A DNA stretch of 64,000 bases, taken from contig NZ_CP068437.1 in the NCBI RefSeq assembly GCF_016757755.1, forward strand, positions 1,922,001-1,986,000, read 5' to 3'. Positions 26,454 through 35,574 of the stretch are shown one piece after another (positions within the stretch are counted from its first letter, which is position 1; each line of letters starts with the position of its first letter). The notes below the pieces were generated by a model. That model worked only from the letters and a program-made list of their open reading frames with translations, had not been told where the DNA came from and searched no databases. The stretch comes from Shewanella sp. KX20019. Its GTDB lineage: Bacteria; Pseudomonadota; Gammaproteobacteria; Enterobacterales; Shewanellaceae. A program made the translations under genes and the position numbers.

Positions 26454-27785
26454 TTATGACCGTTTCGAGATAAATTCCCGATAAGCTTTACCACTATTTT
26501 TAAGCGTACGCTGCTGAGTTTGGTAGTCGACATAAATAATGCCGAAGCGCTTTAAGTATCCTTCTGCCCACTCAAAGTTATCCATTAAGCTCCAAGCGAA
26601 ATAGCCCTTAACGTTAACGCCCGCTTCAATGGCATCGTTTACGGCATTTAGATGTTGGTGGTAATACTGGATGCGGCCTTCATCATTAACCGCAGCGTTA
26701 ACCATTTTGTCGTCCATGGCTGCGCCGTTCTCGGTAATGTAAAGAGGTGGTAGCTGATAAATATCATTTAACGACACTAATAACTCAGTTAAGGCTTTAG
26801 GATAGATCTCCCAGCCAATATCAGTGTGCGGTACATCTGGCACTTCTATTTGCTTGAATTGATGATAAGTACACGCTTGGTAAACGGCTCGAGTATAGAA
26901 ATTGACCCCCATGAAATCGAGTGGCTGGGCAATGATCTCCATATCACCGTCGAGAATGTCGGGTCGCTCTATGGCTGGTAGAGTTTCAATGACATCTGGA
27001 TAGCATTTATCAAATAGCGGCTTTATATACCACTGATTAAAATGAGCATCGGCAATGCTACTAGCATTCCTGTCCGCCGTTGAGTCACTGGCTGGGTAGC
27101 AAGGAGTGAAGTTGAGCACAATACCGTTTAACGCATCAGGGCAATTTTTTTGCAATACTTGCATGGCTAAACCGTGAGCTAATAGCAGGTGATGCGCCGC
27201 TTTTTTACCAAACTCTCGACCCTTAATACCTGGAGCATGAATACCGGCTTCATAACCTAAATAGGCGCTGCAGAAGGGTTCATTTAGTGTGGCGTAAGAG
27301 GTAACTCTATTGCCCAGAGCTTTAGATATTAAGTCAGCATAGTCGCGAAACTTATAAGCCGTGTCTCTATTTAGCCAACCGCCTTTATCCTCTAAATGCT
27401 GTGGCAAGTCCCAGTGATATAAGGTCACATAGGGCTTGATCCCTTTTGCTATAAGCTTATCGAGTAAACCTATATAGAAGTCTACTCCTTGTTGATTAAG
27501 CTCGCCCTCGGCATTGATGACCCGAGGCCAAGAGATGGAAAAACGATAAGCATCAACATTTAGCGAGTCAATAAGATCTACATCTTGTTGCCATAAATTG
27601 ATGTGGTCACAAGCGACTGAGCCGTCTGAATTGTCACGAATTTTATTAGGTGTTTGACAAAAAGTGTCCCAAATACAGGGAAGGCGAGAGTCAACACCAC
27701 CCTCAATTTGAAATGAGGCTGTGGCAACTCCAAATATAAAGTCACTCTTTTGCATTATTGAATTAAGAGGGAGAGAAATCTTCAT
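26454..27785 (-). CDS. Glycoside hydrolase family 1 beta-glucosidase
   Basis: A retaining beta-glucosidase of the GH1 clan-A fold, cytoplasmic (no signal peptide). The substrate-binding QIEGG starts the fold. The acid/base Glu182 is in TLNEPFC and the nucleophile Glu365 in YITENGAAM (both counted from an upstream start at 27824). WSLMDNFEWAEGY marks the aglycone and glucose site typical of beta-glucosidases. It should split cellobiose or beta-1,3-linked disaccharides brought in by the adjacent GPH symporter. The start is uncertain: ATG codons at 27824, 27800, 27785 and 27755 are in frame, and the conserved domain begins only at about residue 28. I chose 27785 because AGGA lies upstream, but 27755 is possible. 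It heads the GH1–symporter–lacI operon, with operators upstream. Confidence 0.9.
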   Translation of the reverse strand: MKISLPLNSIMQKSDFIFGVATASFQIEGGVDSRLPCIWDTFCQTPNKIRDNSDGSVACDHINLWQQDVDLIDSLNVDAYRFSISWPRVINAEGELNQQGVDFYIGLLDKLIAKGIKPYVTLYHWDLPQHLEDKGGWLNRDTAYKFRDYADLISKALGNRVTSYATLNEPFCSAYLGYEAGIHAPGIKGREFGKKAAHHLLLAHGLAMQVLQKNCPDALNGIVLNFTPCYPASDSTADRNASSIADAHFNQWYIKPLFDKCYPDVIETLPAIERPDILDGDMEIIAQPLDFMGVNFYTRAVYQACTYHQFKQIEVPDVPHTDIGWEIYPKALTELLVSLNDIYQLPPLYITENGAAMDDKMVNAAVNDEGRIQYYHQHLNAVNDAIEAGVNVKGYFAWSLMDNFEWAEGYLKRFGIIYVDYQTQQRTLKNSGKAYREFISKRS

Positions 27786-27980
27786 GGTGATGTTAGTCAT
27801 TCCTAATAGTGATAAAAAATACACAGCGCAATCATCAATATTATTAGCAAGTAGTTTGGTATCTTTTACGCACTAATAGCATGATTGAACCTTCCAAATC
27901 ATTACCGTAATTCACTGTTAGTCGACATAGAGCAAGATTTCAGGCGACGAAAATTGCATTATCAACAAGTACATTACCAA

Positions 27981-27994
27981 TGAAAGCGCTTACA
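27981..27994. promoter_or_regulatory. LacI-type operator in the GH1/fucP divergent promoter, site 1
   Basis: TGAAAGCGCTTACA, two bases different from the perfect palindrome. It lies about 160–200 bases upstream of the GH1 gene and 235 bases upstream of the fucP-like gene. Confidence 0.75.
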
Positions 27995-28041
27995 TTAAAT
28001 GTTAATATTTTCGTTGATCTTGGTTGTGAGTATGTTATAAA

Positions 28042-28055
28042 TGAAAGCGCTTACA
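28042..28055. promoter_or_regulatory. LacI-type operator in the GH1/fucP divergent promoter, site 2
   Basis: A second TGAAAGCGCTTACA, identical to site 1 and 61 bases from it, in the roughly 400-base non-coding stretch between the divergent genes. One repressor could control both directions. Confidence 0.75.
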
Positions 28056-28228
28056 TCGAGATTAGAGCCTAACTGGAAAAAGGTCAACACATTTATTTAA
28101 CATAGTTGTGATGGTGTAACGGTGAAGCAGCGATTAACTTTTGAGCCGTGGATAAAGCTTTGCTTTTTTAAGCAGATGAATTTGCGGTGCATTGACTATA
28201 AGAAATATGAGATTAATAAGGGGTGGAT

Positions 28229-29530
28229 ATGGCTAGCTCGCCAATAGTTTCAGATAACAATAACTTAAAGGCATCAAGTGGAGCTGAAAAGCACACGTTT
28301 GCATTAGTGTCGCTAACATCGTTGTTTTTTATGTGGGGATTCATTACCTGCTTAAATGATATTTTGATCCCTCATTTGAAAGCTGTTTTCTCGCTGACTT
28401 ACACTGAAGCAATGCTGATTCAATTCTGTTTCTTCGGTGCCTATTTTCTGGTCTCTATGCCAGCTGGCCAGTTGGTTAAAAAAATAGGTTATCAACGCGG
28501 TATAGTCACCGGGTTAGTGATTGCCAGTATTGGCTGCGCGCTGTTTTATCCGGCGGCTGATCAAGCGGTATATGGTCTGTTTTTGGGGGCATTGTTTGTA
28601 CTTGCATCGGGTATTACTATTTTACAGGTTGCAGCGAACCCTTATGTGAATGCATTGGGCACAGCTGAAACTGCCTCTAGTCGTTTGAACTTAACCCAAG
28701 CATTCAATGCGCTAGGTACAACAGTAGCGCCATATTTTGGTGCGGTGCTCATTCTATCAGTCGCTACTGGTGCTGTTAGCGAGCTAACGCATGCACAATC
28801 CGAAGCTGAACAAGTGAAACTCCCTTACTTGATATTGTCGGCCATGCTCGCAATGCTAGCCGTTATTTTTTCACAACTTAAACTACCGGTTATAAAAGCT
28901 CATTCAAGCTCTAGTTCAGACACTAATGCAGTTGCATATTTAGGTAAAACTAATGCAATTGAGCATCGTCACCTTGCGCTTGGTGCTTTAGGCATTTTTG
29001 TCTATGTCGGCGCAGAGGTGTCTATTGGTAGTTTTCTCGTAAGCTTTTTAGGCGAGGCGCATATCGCGGGTCTACAAGAGGCGGACGCGGCTAAGTACAT
29101 CACTTATTACTGGGGCGGCGCCATGATAGGGCGTTTTGTCGGCTCGGCTATTATGCAAAAAATTCCAGCAGGAAAAGTGCTGGCCTTTAATGCGACTATG
29201 GCTGCCTTGTTAGTGTGCGTGGCGATAGTGAGTTCGGGCCCAGTGGCTATGTTTGCTATTTTGGCTGTCGGACTATTTAACTCAATCATGTTCCCAACGA
29301 TATTTAGTTTAGCACTGCAAAATCTAGGGCCGCACACCTCTCAAGGCTCTGGCTGGTTATGTCTCGCCATTGTGGGTGGTGCTATTTTACCTCTGGCGCA
29401 AGGAGTTTTAGCGGATAGCATCGGTATTCAGCTGGCTTTTTTTCTACCGGTACTGTGCTATGGCTATATTTTGTTCTATGGTCTTAAAGGGAGCCATGTT
29501 GAACAGGTTTCTAGCAGGAAGCAGGTGTAA
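28229..29530 (+). CDS. FucP-like major facilitator sugar transporter
   Basis: A 12-helix inner-membrane MFS transporter (433 residues from this start) of the FHS/FucP group (L-fucose or glucose/galactose:H+ symporters). The motif FFMWGFITCLNDILIPHLK is diagnostic, as are QFCFFGAYFLVSMPAG and AANPYVNALG. In Shewanella, members of this group carry glucose or N-acetylglucosamine. Here glucose released by the periplasmic GH3 enzymes is the likely substrate (inference). AAGGGG lies five bases before the ATG at 28229; a GTG at 28223 would add two residues. It starts the plus-strand half of the divergent sugar locus and is followed after 65 bases by the GH3 lipoprotein. Confidence 0.88.
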   Translation: MASSPIVSDNNNLKASSGAEKHTFALVSLTSLFFMWGFITCLNDILIPHLKAVFSLTYTEAMLIQFCFFGAYFLVSMPAGQLVKKIGYQRGIVTGLVIASIGCALFYPAADQAVYGLFLGALFVLASGITILQVAANPYVNALGTAETASSRLNLTQAFNALGTTVAPYFGAVLILSVATGAVSELTHAQSEAEQVKLPYLILSAMLAMLAVIFSQLKLPVIKAHSSSSSDTNAVAYLGKTNAIEHRHLALGALGIFVYVGAEVSIGSFLVSFLGEAHIAGLQEADAAKYITYYWGGAMIGRFVGSAIMQKIPAGKVLAFNATMAALLVCVAIVSSGPVAMFAILAVGLFNSIMFPTIFSLALQNLGPHTSQGSGWLCLAIVGGAILPLAQGVLADSIGIQLAFFLPVLCYGYILFYGLKGSHVEQVSSRKQV

Positions 29531-29595
29531 TGGAATGTTTGATGATGAAAACTCAGTTAACTATCCATATATGGCCATATAAAGGGAATTAAATA

Positions 29596-32166
29596 ATGAT
29601 CAACAATAAGTTAAATCAGCAACGAGCTGTATCAATAGCAAATAAACCCACCATTACCTTGCTGACGGCAGCAATGATTATTACGGGTATTACTGCTTGC
29701 TCACTCAAGGACTCTAAGCCAGTTGAGCAGCGTGATGCAGCGGTTGTATGGCCAAAGCTGCAACTTGAAATCAAACCCGAAGCAGAGATGGAAAAGACCA
29801 TTGCCAGAATGGTCAGTGAGATGACATTAGCGCAAAAAGTCGCCCAAATGATCCAACCTGAGATCCGTGACATTACTGTGGAAGATATGCGCACTTATGG
29901 CTTTGGCTCCTATCTTAATGGTGGCGGTGCATTTCCTAATGATGATAAGCATGCCACACCTGCTGATTGGATTGCGTTAGCGGAAGCTATGTACCAAGCA
30001 TCGGTAGATGACGCTATCGATGGTTCAACCATTCCAACGATGTGGGGCACCGATGCGGTTCATGGCCATAATAACGTCATCGGCGCGACACTTTTCCCGC
30101 ACAATATTGGATTAGGCGCTGCCAACAACCCTCAACTGATTGAACAGATCGCCGCTATTACCGCAAAAGAGGTGATGGTTACTGGTATCGATTGGGTGTT
30201 TGCACCGACTGTTGCCGTAGTGCGTGATGATCGATGGGGCCGCACGTATGAGGGCTATTCTGAAGATCCTGAAATTGTTAGCGCCTATGCTGCGTCAATC
30301 GTCAAGGGCTTACAAGGTTCAGCCGAGCAAGACTTTTTGGGCGATGAGAGAGTGATATCAACCGTCAAACATTTTTTAGGTGATGGTGGCACAGTTGGTG
30401 GTATCGACCAAGGTGATAATATTGCTACAGAACAAGTGCTATTTGATATTCATGCCCAAGGTTATGTTAGTGGATTAACCGCAGGCGCCCAAACTGTGAT
30501 GGCCTCTTTTAATAGTTGGCACGGTGTTAAGAATCACGGTAATAAGTACCTATTAACCGATGTATTGAAAGATCGGATGGGCTTCGATGGGTTTGTTGTT
30601 GGTGATTGGAATGGTCACGGCCAAATTGCGGGTTGCAGTAATGAAAGTTGCCCACAAGCAGTCAATGCTGGGCTAGATGTTTATATGGTACCGACGCCAG
30701 TATGGAAACCACTTCTTGAAAACACGATTGCACAGGTTAACAGCGGCGAAATACCAATGTCGCGCATTGATGATGCAGTGACGCGTGTGCTTAGAGTGAA
30801 GATGCGAGCTGGCTTGTTTGATAAACCAAGTCCTGCACAGCGAACATTATCGGGTAAAACTGAATTAATCGGCACTAAGGCACATCGCGACGTTGCGAAG
30901 CAAGCGGTAAGAGAGTCACTGGTGATGCTAAAGAACAATGGCAATCTATTGCCATTGGCACCAAACCAAGTGGTATTAGTGGCAGGTGATGCGGCGGATA
31001 ACATTGGTAAACAATCAGGTGGTTGGACGATTACTTGGCAAGGCACCAATAATACCAATGCAGATTTTCCTGGTGGTAGCTCGATATATGATGGTATTCA
31101 GTCGCAGGTATCAAAAGCGGGTGGTAAAACGATTCTAAGTCCCACAGGTGATTTTGCGATAAAGCCAGATGTCGCGATTGTCGTTTTTGGTGAGGAGCCC
31201 TATGCCGAAGGTAATGGAGATATTGATAACTTGGAGTATCAACGCGGTAATAAACGAGATCTGGCGCTGCTGCAAAAGTTGCAGGCGCAAGGCATACCTG
31301 TGGTGGCTATTTTTATCAGCGGCAGGCCAATGTGGCTAAATGCAGAGTTAAATGCAGCCGATGCCTTTGTCGCGGCTTGGTTACCAGGCAGTGAGGGTGC
31401 TGGTGTTGCTGAAGTGTTGTTTAGCCATGCCGATGCTGAGATGCAGTTTGATATGAGCGGTAAGTTGTCATTTTCTTGGCCAAGCAGTCCGACACAAACG
31501 GCAGTAAATCGCTTTGATGATGATTATCAACCGCTTTTCCCCTACGGTTTTGGCTTGAGTTACGCTGATGAAACGGTACTTGAAGTCTTGAGCGAAGTGG
31601 CTGCTGTTAGCAATGATAAATCACAATCCGTCGCCATTTTTACCCGTTCAGTGCAGGCGCCTTGGGTTATGTCGATCGGTAGTGACAACGAGCAACTGCC
31701 TGTGACGAGTAGTGTTTTACAGGCTGAGACCGTGTATTTACGCACGGTTGATAAAGTCGTTCAGGAAGATGCAAGGCGAGTCGAATTTAATGGTGTAGGT
31801 GCGGGTTATATTAATTTCAGAAGTAATTTCCCAAGAGACTTGAGAGCAGTCGTTGAGTCTAACGCTGTCCTCTCTTTTGCCCTAAAAGTGGATAGTGATA
31901 TTAGTGATGATGTTTATGTTGCGATGGGTTGTGATACTGATTGTGGCAAGCCATTAAATATTACTGACGCAATATCACTTTTACCAACAGACGAGTGGCA
32001 AACTGTCAGTATTGAGCTGAAATGTTTCAGTGATACTGGGGTCGATTTTGCAAAAATTAACTCGCCATTCTCACTGTCTACAAAGGGTAAGTTAATCGTT
32101 AGCATCGCCGATATAGAAATGAAACCGCTTGAAGATAATGAGCATGCAACGATTCAATGCCTGTAG
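29596..32166 (+). CDS. GH3 exo-beta-glucanase lipoprotein, ExoP-like
   Basis: An 856-residue glycoside hydrolase family 3 enzyme that releases glucose from beta-glucans. The N-terminus has a lipobox-like ITAC near residue 35, so membrane anchoring is likely. Catalytic-domain motifs are PTMWGTDAVHGHNN, RWGRTYEGYSEDP and KHFLGDGGT. The nucleophile is Asp337 in VVGDWNGHGQ. The second GH3 domain starts near LKNNGNLLPL and contains WQGTNN and FGEEPYAEGNGD (probable acid/base Glu). A C-terminal beta-sandwich of about 180 residues (ending TIQCL) matches the extra domain of the marine Pseudoalteromonas exo-1,3/1,4-beta-glucanase ExoP. The gene follows the fucP-like transporter and should supply it with glucose. 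Confidence 0.9.
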   Translation: MINNKLNQQRAVSIANKPTITLLTAAMIITGITACSLKDSKPVEQRDAAVVWPKLQLEIKPEAEMEKTIARMVSEMTLAQKVAQMIQPEIRDITVEDMRTYGFGSYLNGGGAFPNDDKHATPADWIALAEAMYQASVDDAIDGSTIPTMWGTDAVHGHNNVIGATLFPHNIGLGAANNPQLIEQIAAITAKEVMVTGIDWVFAPTVAVVRDDRWGRTYEGYSEDPEIVSAYAASIVKGLQGSAEQDFLGDERVISTVKHFLGDGGTVGGIDQGDNIATEQVLFDIHAQGYVSGLTAGAQTVMASFNSWHGVKNHGNKYLLTDVLKDRMGFDGFVVGDWNGHGQIAGCSNESCPQAVNAGLDVYMVPTPVWKPLLENTIAQVNSGEIPMSRIDDAVTRVLRVKMRAGLFDKPSPAQRTLSGKTELIGTKAHRDVAKQAVRESLVMLKNNGNLLPLAPNQVVLVAGDAADNIGKQSGGWTITWQGTNNTNADFPGGSSIYDGIQSQVSKAGGKTILSPTGDFAIKPDVAIVVFGEEPYAEGNGDIDNLEYQRGNKRDLALLQKLQAQGIPVVAIFISGRPMWLNAELNAADAFVAAWLPGSEGAGVAEVLFSHADAEMQFDMSGKLSFSWPSSPTQTAVNRFDDDYQPLFPYGFGLSYADETVLEVLSEVAAVSNDKSQSVAIFTRSVQAPWVMSIGSDNEQLPVTSSVLQAETVYLRTVDKVVQEDARRVEFNGVGAGYINFRSNFPRDLRAVVESNAVLSFALKVDSDISDDVYVAMGCDTDCGKPLNITDAISLLPTDEWQTVSIELKCFSDTGVDFAKINSPFSLSTKGKLIVSIADIEMKPLEDNEHATIQCL

Positions 32167-32658
32167 TGTACGCTTTGTTAGATGTCAGTCACCGTAGTGG
32201 CTGACATCTAACGAGCTAACAAAGTTATCTGTGAACTTAAAATCTGGAAAGTTCACCTTGTTGCTAGGCAAGAGCAATACACTGGGGCCGCTAATAAGGA
32301 TGATCACATCGATGACACATCTGCGACTAAAAGCGATACCTCAGCGCGCCTGAACAAATTGAAATGTGTATTCACGGCAGATTACATTACGCTCGAAAAT
32401 GGCCTAATAATGTCCAGCCTGATGCAGTAAAGGTTCAAGGTAAACGCCGTGAACGTTAATGAATAAATGATGCTTCAATCGCGGCGCTCATTGCTGTTTG
32501 GGTTGAATACGAATGCAGCACTGCGCTAACACTTTTTTTGTTTATGAGAGTAGCTTAGTATCTTTTAGACCTAGATTGAGTAATTGGTTATTAAATTTTG
32601 TTTTGGGTCGGTGGCATAATGGCAATCTGGGCATATTAAGCATAAGAGAGAGAACACC
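32167..32658. other. Intergenic region after the GH3 gene
   Basis: About 490 bases with a strong hairpin at 32177–32212. From about 32350 to 32460 a short open frame ends HYARKWPNN…VQGKRRER followed by a stop. It has no good start and I do not recognise it, so it could be a gene remnant or chance. The rest shows nothing I can name. Confidence 0.4.
32177..32212. terminator. Strong hairpin just after the GH3 stop codon
   Basis: A 16-bp stem (GTTAGATGTCAG, then TCAC) pairs around a CGTA loop with a single T·G wobble. It starts 11 bases after the GH3 stop codon. No U-tract follows, so it may protect the mRNA 3' end or attenuate rather than act as a classical intrinsic terminator. Confidence 0.65.
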
Positions 32659-33492
32659 TTGAGTCAGATTGATACACCAGCATCAATAGAACAGCGCTGC
32701 AGTAATAGTGAGGCTTTTAACCCCGTTTGGTTGGAGTCGATAGTCGATATTGCTGTCGCTGCAGGTGATGCGATTATGACCATTTATGCGACAGATGACT
32801 TTGCTATTGATATCAAAACGGATGATAGTCCGGTCACAGCAGCAGATGTTGCCAGCCATAACGTTATTGTTGCGGCATTAGCTAAGTTAACGCCAAGTAT
32901 CCCTGTGATGTCGGAAGAGTCGACGACAATAGCCTGGGATGAAAGAAAACAATGGCAATCGTACTGGTTGATAGATCCCCTTGATGGCACCAAAGAGTTT
33001 ATCAAGCGCAATGGTGAGTTTACCGTTAACATTGCCTTCATTCATCAAGGAAGAGCGATAGCCGGTGTAGTTTATGCTCCTGTTTTAGATAAATGTTATT
33101 TTGGTAGCCATGATGCAGGGGCTTGGTTGAAACAAAAGGGCACACAACGGCCGCTGGATAAAATTGTAGCTGACAAGCAAGCGGTGCCAAGAGTGGTTGG
33201 CAGCCGTTCTCATATTAGCCCTGGGTTACAGACCTATTTAGAGGCGCTTGGTGAACATGAAATGAAGAGTGTAGGGAGTTCACTCAAATTCTGTTTATTG
33301 GCCGAAGGTGAAGCTGATATTTATCCTCGACTGGGTCTAACAAGCGAGTGGGATACGGCTGCTGCGCAAGCCGTATTAGAAAGTGCGGGTGGCAAAGTGT
33401 TGCAATATGGCAGTGAAGTCGCATTAGATTACAATCAGAAGTCTGATATTTTGAATCCATACTTTATTGCTTATGCGCCTCACAGGGTTTAA
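32659..33492 (+). CDS. cysQ: CysQ-like 3'(2'),5'-bisphosphate nucleotidase
   Basis: A 277-residue inositol-monophosphatase-superfamily enzyme. CysQ converts 3'-phosphoadenosine 5'-phosphate to AMP during sulfate assimilation. Metal-binding motifs are intact: SEES, the DPLDGTKEFI signature and SEWDTAAAQAV near the C-terminus. The KTDDSPVTAAD segment is typical of CysQ. It starts at TTG, with GAGAG eight bases upstream; no ATG lies before the conserved domain, and the N-terminus is about 25 residues longer than E. coli CysQ. It is isolated by about 490 bases from the GH3 gene and 150 from mak. Its place in a carbohydrate locus is unexplained, and a sugar-phosphate substrate cannot be ruled out. 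Confidence 0.82.
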   Translation: MSQIDTPASIEQRCSNSEAFNPVWLESIVDIAVAAGDAIMTIYATDDFAIDIKTDDSPVTAADVASHNVIVAALAKLTPSIPVMSEESTTIAWDERKQWQSYWLIDPLDGTKEFIKRNGEFTVNIAFIHQGRAIAGVVYAPVLDKCYFGSHDAGAWLKQKGTQRPLDKIVADKQAVPRVVGSRSHISPGLQTYLEALGEHEMKSVGSSLKFCLLAEGEADIYPRLGLTSEWDTAAAQAVLESAGGKVLQYGSEVALDYNQKSDILNPYFIAYAPHRV

Positions 33493-33641
33493 CTTCGAGC
33501 ATTTTAAAATAACTATTAAACATTACATTCAATAAGATAGAGTTTGATTGGCTTTGTGTTTTGATGGAAGCATACATTAATGCATGTAGTCATAATATTA
33601 TAATTAGAATAACGAACACTACAATTATGGGAGAGGGTTAA

Positions 33642-34547
33642 ATGTTACGGATTGGCATCGATCTAGGTGGGACAAAAATAGAGTTGGTTGCGCTGAGTGG
33701 CGAAGGTAAAGAGCTTTTTCGTAAACGTGTACCCACTCCAAAAGAGTATCTGGCGACCTTAGATGCGATAGAGGCGTTAGTGAATGAAGCGGAGTCCCAG
33801 CTTTGCGAGAAAGGCACTATTGGCGTGGGGATCCCAGGTGTGGTATCGCCTTATTCTGGCTTGGTAAAAAATGCCAATTCAACTTGGATAAATGGTCATC
33901 CGCTGGATATTGATTTAGGTAAACGTCTCGACCGAGAGGTGCGAGTCGCTAATGATGCAAACTGCTTTGCAGTGTCTGAAGCGGTTGATGGCGCAGCTGC
34001 AGGTAAAGGCGTTGTTTTTGGCGTTATTATTGGTACTGGTTGTGGAGCCGGAGTGGCTATCAACGGCAGAGTACATGGTGGCGGTAATGGTATCGGTGGC
34101 GAGTGGGGACATAACCCTCTGCCATGGATGAATGCCGATGAGTTTAATTCAACAAGTTGTTTTTGTGGTAATCAAAACTGTATTGAAACTTTTATCTCTG
34201 GCACTGGTTTTGTACGTGACTATAAGCAAGCGGGTGGCAATGGGGTGAGCGGAATTGAAATCGCCGCAAGAGTGGAGACCGGTGAACTGCTTGCTAAAGA
34301 GGCGTTTGATCGGTACATCGATAGACTAGCGCGTTCACTTGCGCACGTTATTAATATCTTAGATCCCGATGTCATCGTGCTCGGTGGTGGTGTCTCTAAT
34401 ATTGAGGCTATTTATCCATTATTGCCAAATATCTTACCTAAGTATGTACTCGGTGGTGAATGCCGTACCCCAGTGGTACAAAATATGTATGGTGGTTCAT
34501 CTGGCGTTCGCGGCGCCGCTTGGCTATGGAGCAAGAACGAAAACTAG
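33642..34547 (+). CDS. mak: ROK-family fructokinase (Mak-like)
   Basis: A 301-residue cytoplasmic sugar kinase that phosphorylates fructose (or other hexoses) with ATP. The sequence follows E. coli Mak closely: IGIDLGGTKIELVAL for ATP phosphate binding, VKNANSTWINGHPLD, ANDANCFAVSEA with the catalytic Asp, GTGCGAGVAI, and the zinc-binding stretch GEWGHNPLP…CFCGNQNCIETFISG. LDPDVIVLGGGVSNI follows. A strong GGGAGAGGG ribosome binding site lies ahead of the ATG. It closes the carbohydrate locus and is followed by a good terminator. Glucokinase activity on glucose from the glucosidases is possible, since ROK kinases vary in specificity. Confidence 0.9.
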   Translation: MLRIGIDLGGTKIELVALSGEGKELFRKRVPTPKEYLATLDAIEALVNEAESQLCEKGTIGVGIPGVVSPYSGLVKNANSTWINGHPLDIDLGKRLDREVRVANDANCFAVSEAVDGAAAGKGVVFGVIIGTGCGAGVAINGRVHGGGNGIGGEWGHNPLPWMNADEFNSTSCFCGNQNCIETFISGTGFVRDYKQAGGNGVSGIEIAARVETGELLAKEAFDRYIDRLARSLAHVINILDPDVIVLGGGVSNIEAIYPLLPNILPKYVLGGECRTPVVQNMYGGSSGVRGAAWLWSKNEN

Positions 34548-34595
34548 GGACTATTATTCTCTAGTGATAATTTAGCGATATAAAATATGCTTATT

Positions 34596-34632
34596 AAGCC
34601 ATATAATCTTTTGTCATTATATGGCTTTTTTA
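34596..34632 (+). terminator. Rho-independent terminator after mak
   Basis: A 12-bp stem (AAGCCATATAAT / ATTATATGGCTT) with an 8-base loop is followed by TTTTTAT, about 50 bases past the stop codon. Confidence 0.88.
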
Positions 34633-34768
34633 TATCTGGAAAGCAGACTGTATTTTACTGCTTAATCCTCTTATTAGGGTTAGTGATTGAGAGCAATCGT
34701 TAAGCTTAGCAGGGAAGAAACATGCTAAGCTTACTGTTCTACCCATCTTTTTTTCTGGTTCTTATTTG

Positions 34769-35506
34769 ATGTTTTGGTTAAAAAAGATTGTTTCCCAGCT
34801 ATTTATGCCAGTCCCGTTAGCGATCATCCTCATTGTGCTGGCCTACCTTGTTGTTCGTAATCGAAAGCTAGCGAGAGGTCTCCTAGCCATCACCGCTGGC
34901 ATGCTTATCGTCTTGTGCAGTGGTCTCGGCAGTAATGCGCTATTGGCGCCGTTAGAAGACAAGTATTCCGTGAACAATAGGCCTATGGGAAAAAGCTGCT
35001 TAGTGATGGTGTTAGGTAGTGGTCATGATGAGGCTGAGAACCAATCTGCGGTGCAGCAGCTATCCAGTACGGCTTTGGCACGTTTAAGTGAAGGTATAAG
35101 GCAATTGTCATTAGGTGACGGCTGCAAATTAGTGGTCAGCGGTTGGAGCGGTGGAATGAACCAACGTGCACATGCCGATGTCATGTTTGATGCTGCGGTT
35201 GAACTCGGCGTAAATCCAAATTCGATTATCAAGTTCCCGCTTGCTAAAGACACCATTGAGGAAGCACAATATATGCAATGGGAGGTGATGGATGCACCCT
35301 TTAGGCTGGTGACTTCTGCGAGTCATATGCCGCGTTCCATGGCGATATTTGAGAATGCTGGGCTCAATGTTACTGCAGCACCAACAGATTTCGCCCAAAG
35401 AAAAACCTACTGGTGGTATTTTGATGCGCAAAGTCTGTTATCGTCACAGCGCGCTATCCACGAATACCTTGGATTGGCTTGGTTTAAACTAAAGCATGCA
35501 AATTGA
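34769..35506 (+). CDS. ElyC/SanA/YdcF-family (DUF218) envelope protein
   Basis: A 245-residue inner-membrane protein with two N-terminal transmembrane segments (about residues 11–30 and 36–56) and a DUF218 domain facing the periplasm. Family features are LVMVLGSGHDEA, LARLSEGIRQL, LVVSGWSGG, AKDTIEEA and LVTSASHMPRSMAIFE. ElyC in E. coli supports peptidoglycan and lipid-carrier metabolism. The TTG just before the ATG at 34769 is a less likely start. It appears to be a single-gene unit between mak and the DUF2982 gene. Confidence 0.85.
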   Translation: MFWLKKIVSQLFMPVPLAIILIVLAYLVVRNRKLARGLLAITAGMLIVLCSGLGSNALLAPLEDKYSVNNRPMGKSCLVMVLGSGHDEAENQSAVQQLSSTALARLSEGIRQLSLGDGCKLVVSGWSGGMNQRAHADVMFDAAVELGVNPNSIIKFPLAKDTIEEAQYMQWEVMDAPFRLVTSASHMPRSMAIFENAGLNVTAAPTDFAQRKTYWWYFDAQSLLSSQRAIHEYLGLAWFKLKHAN

Positions 35507-35574
35507 GTCATGATTTAAGTACTTCGTATTAGAGCCTGAACCTATTAATTAACCAACATATAGTAGACACCACC

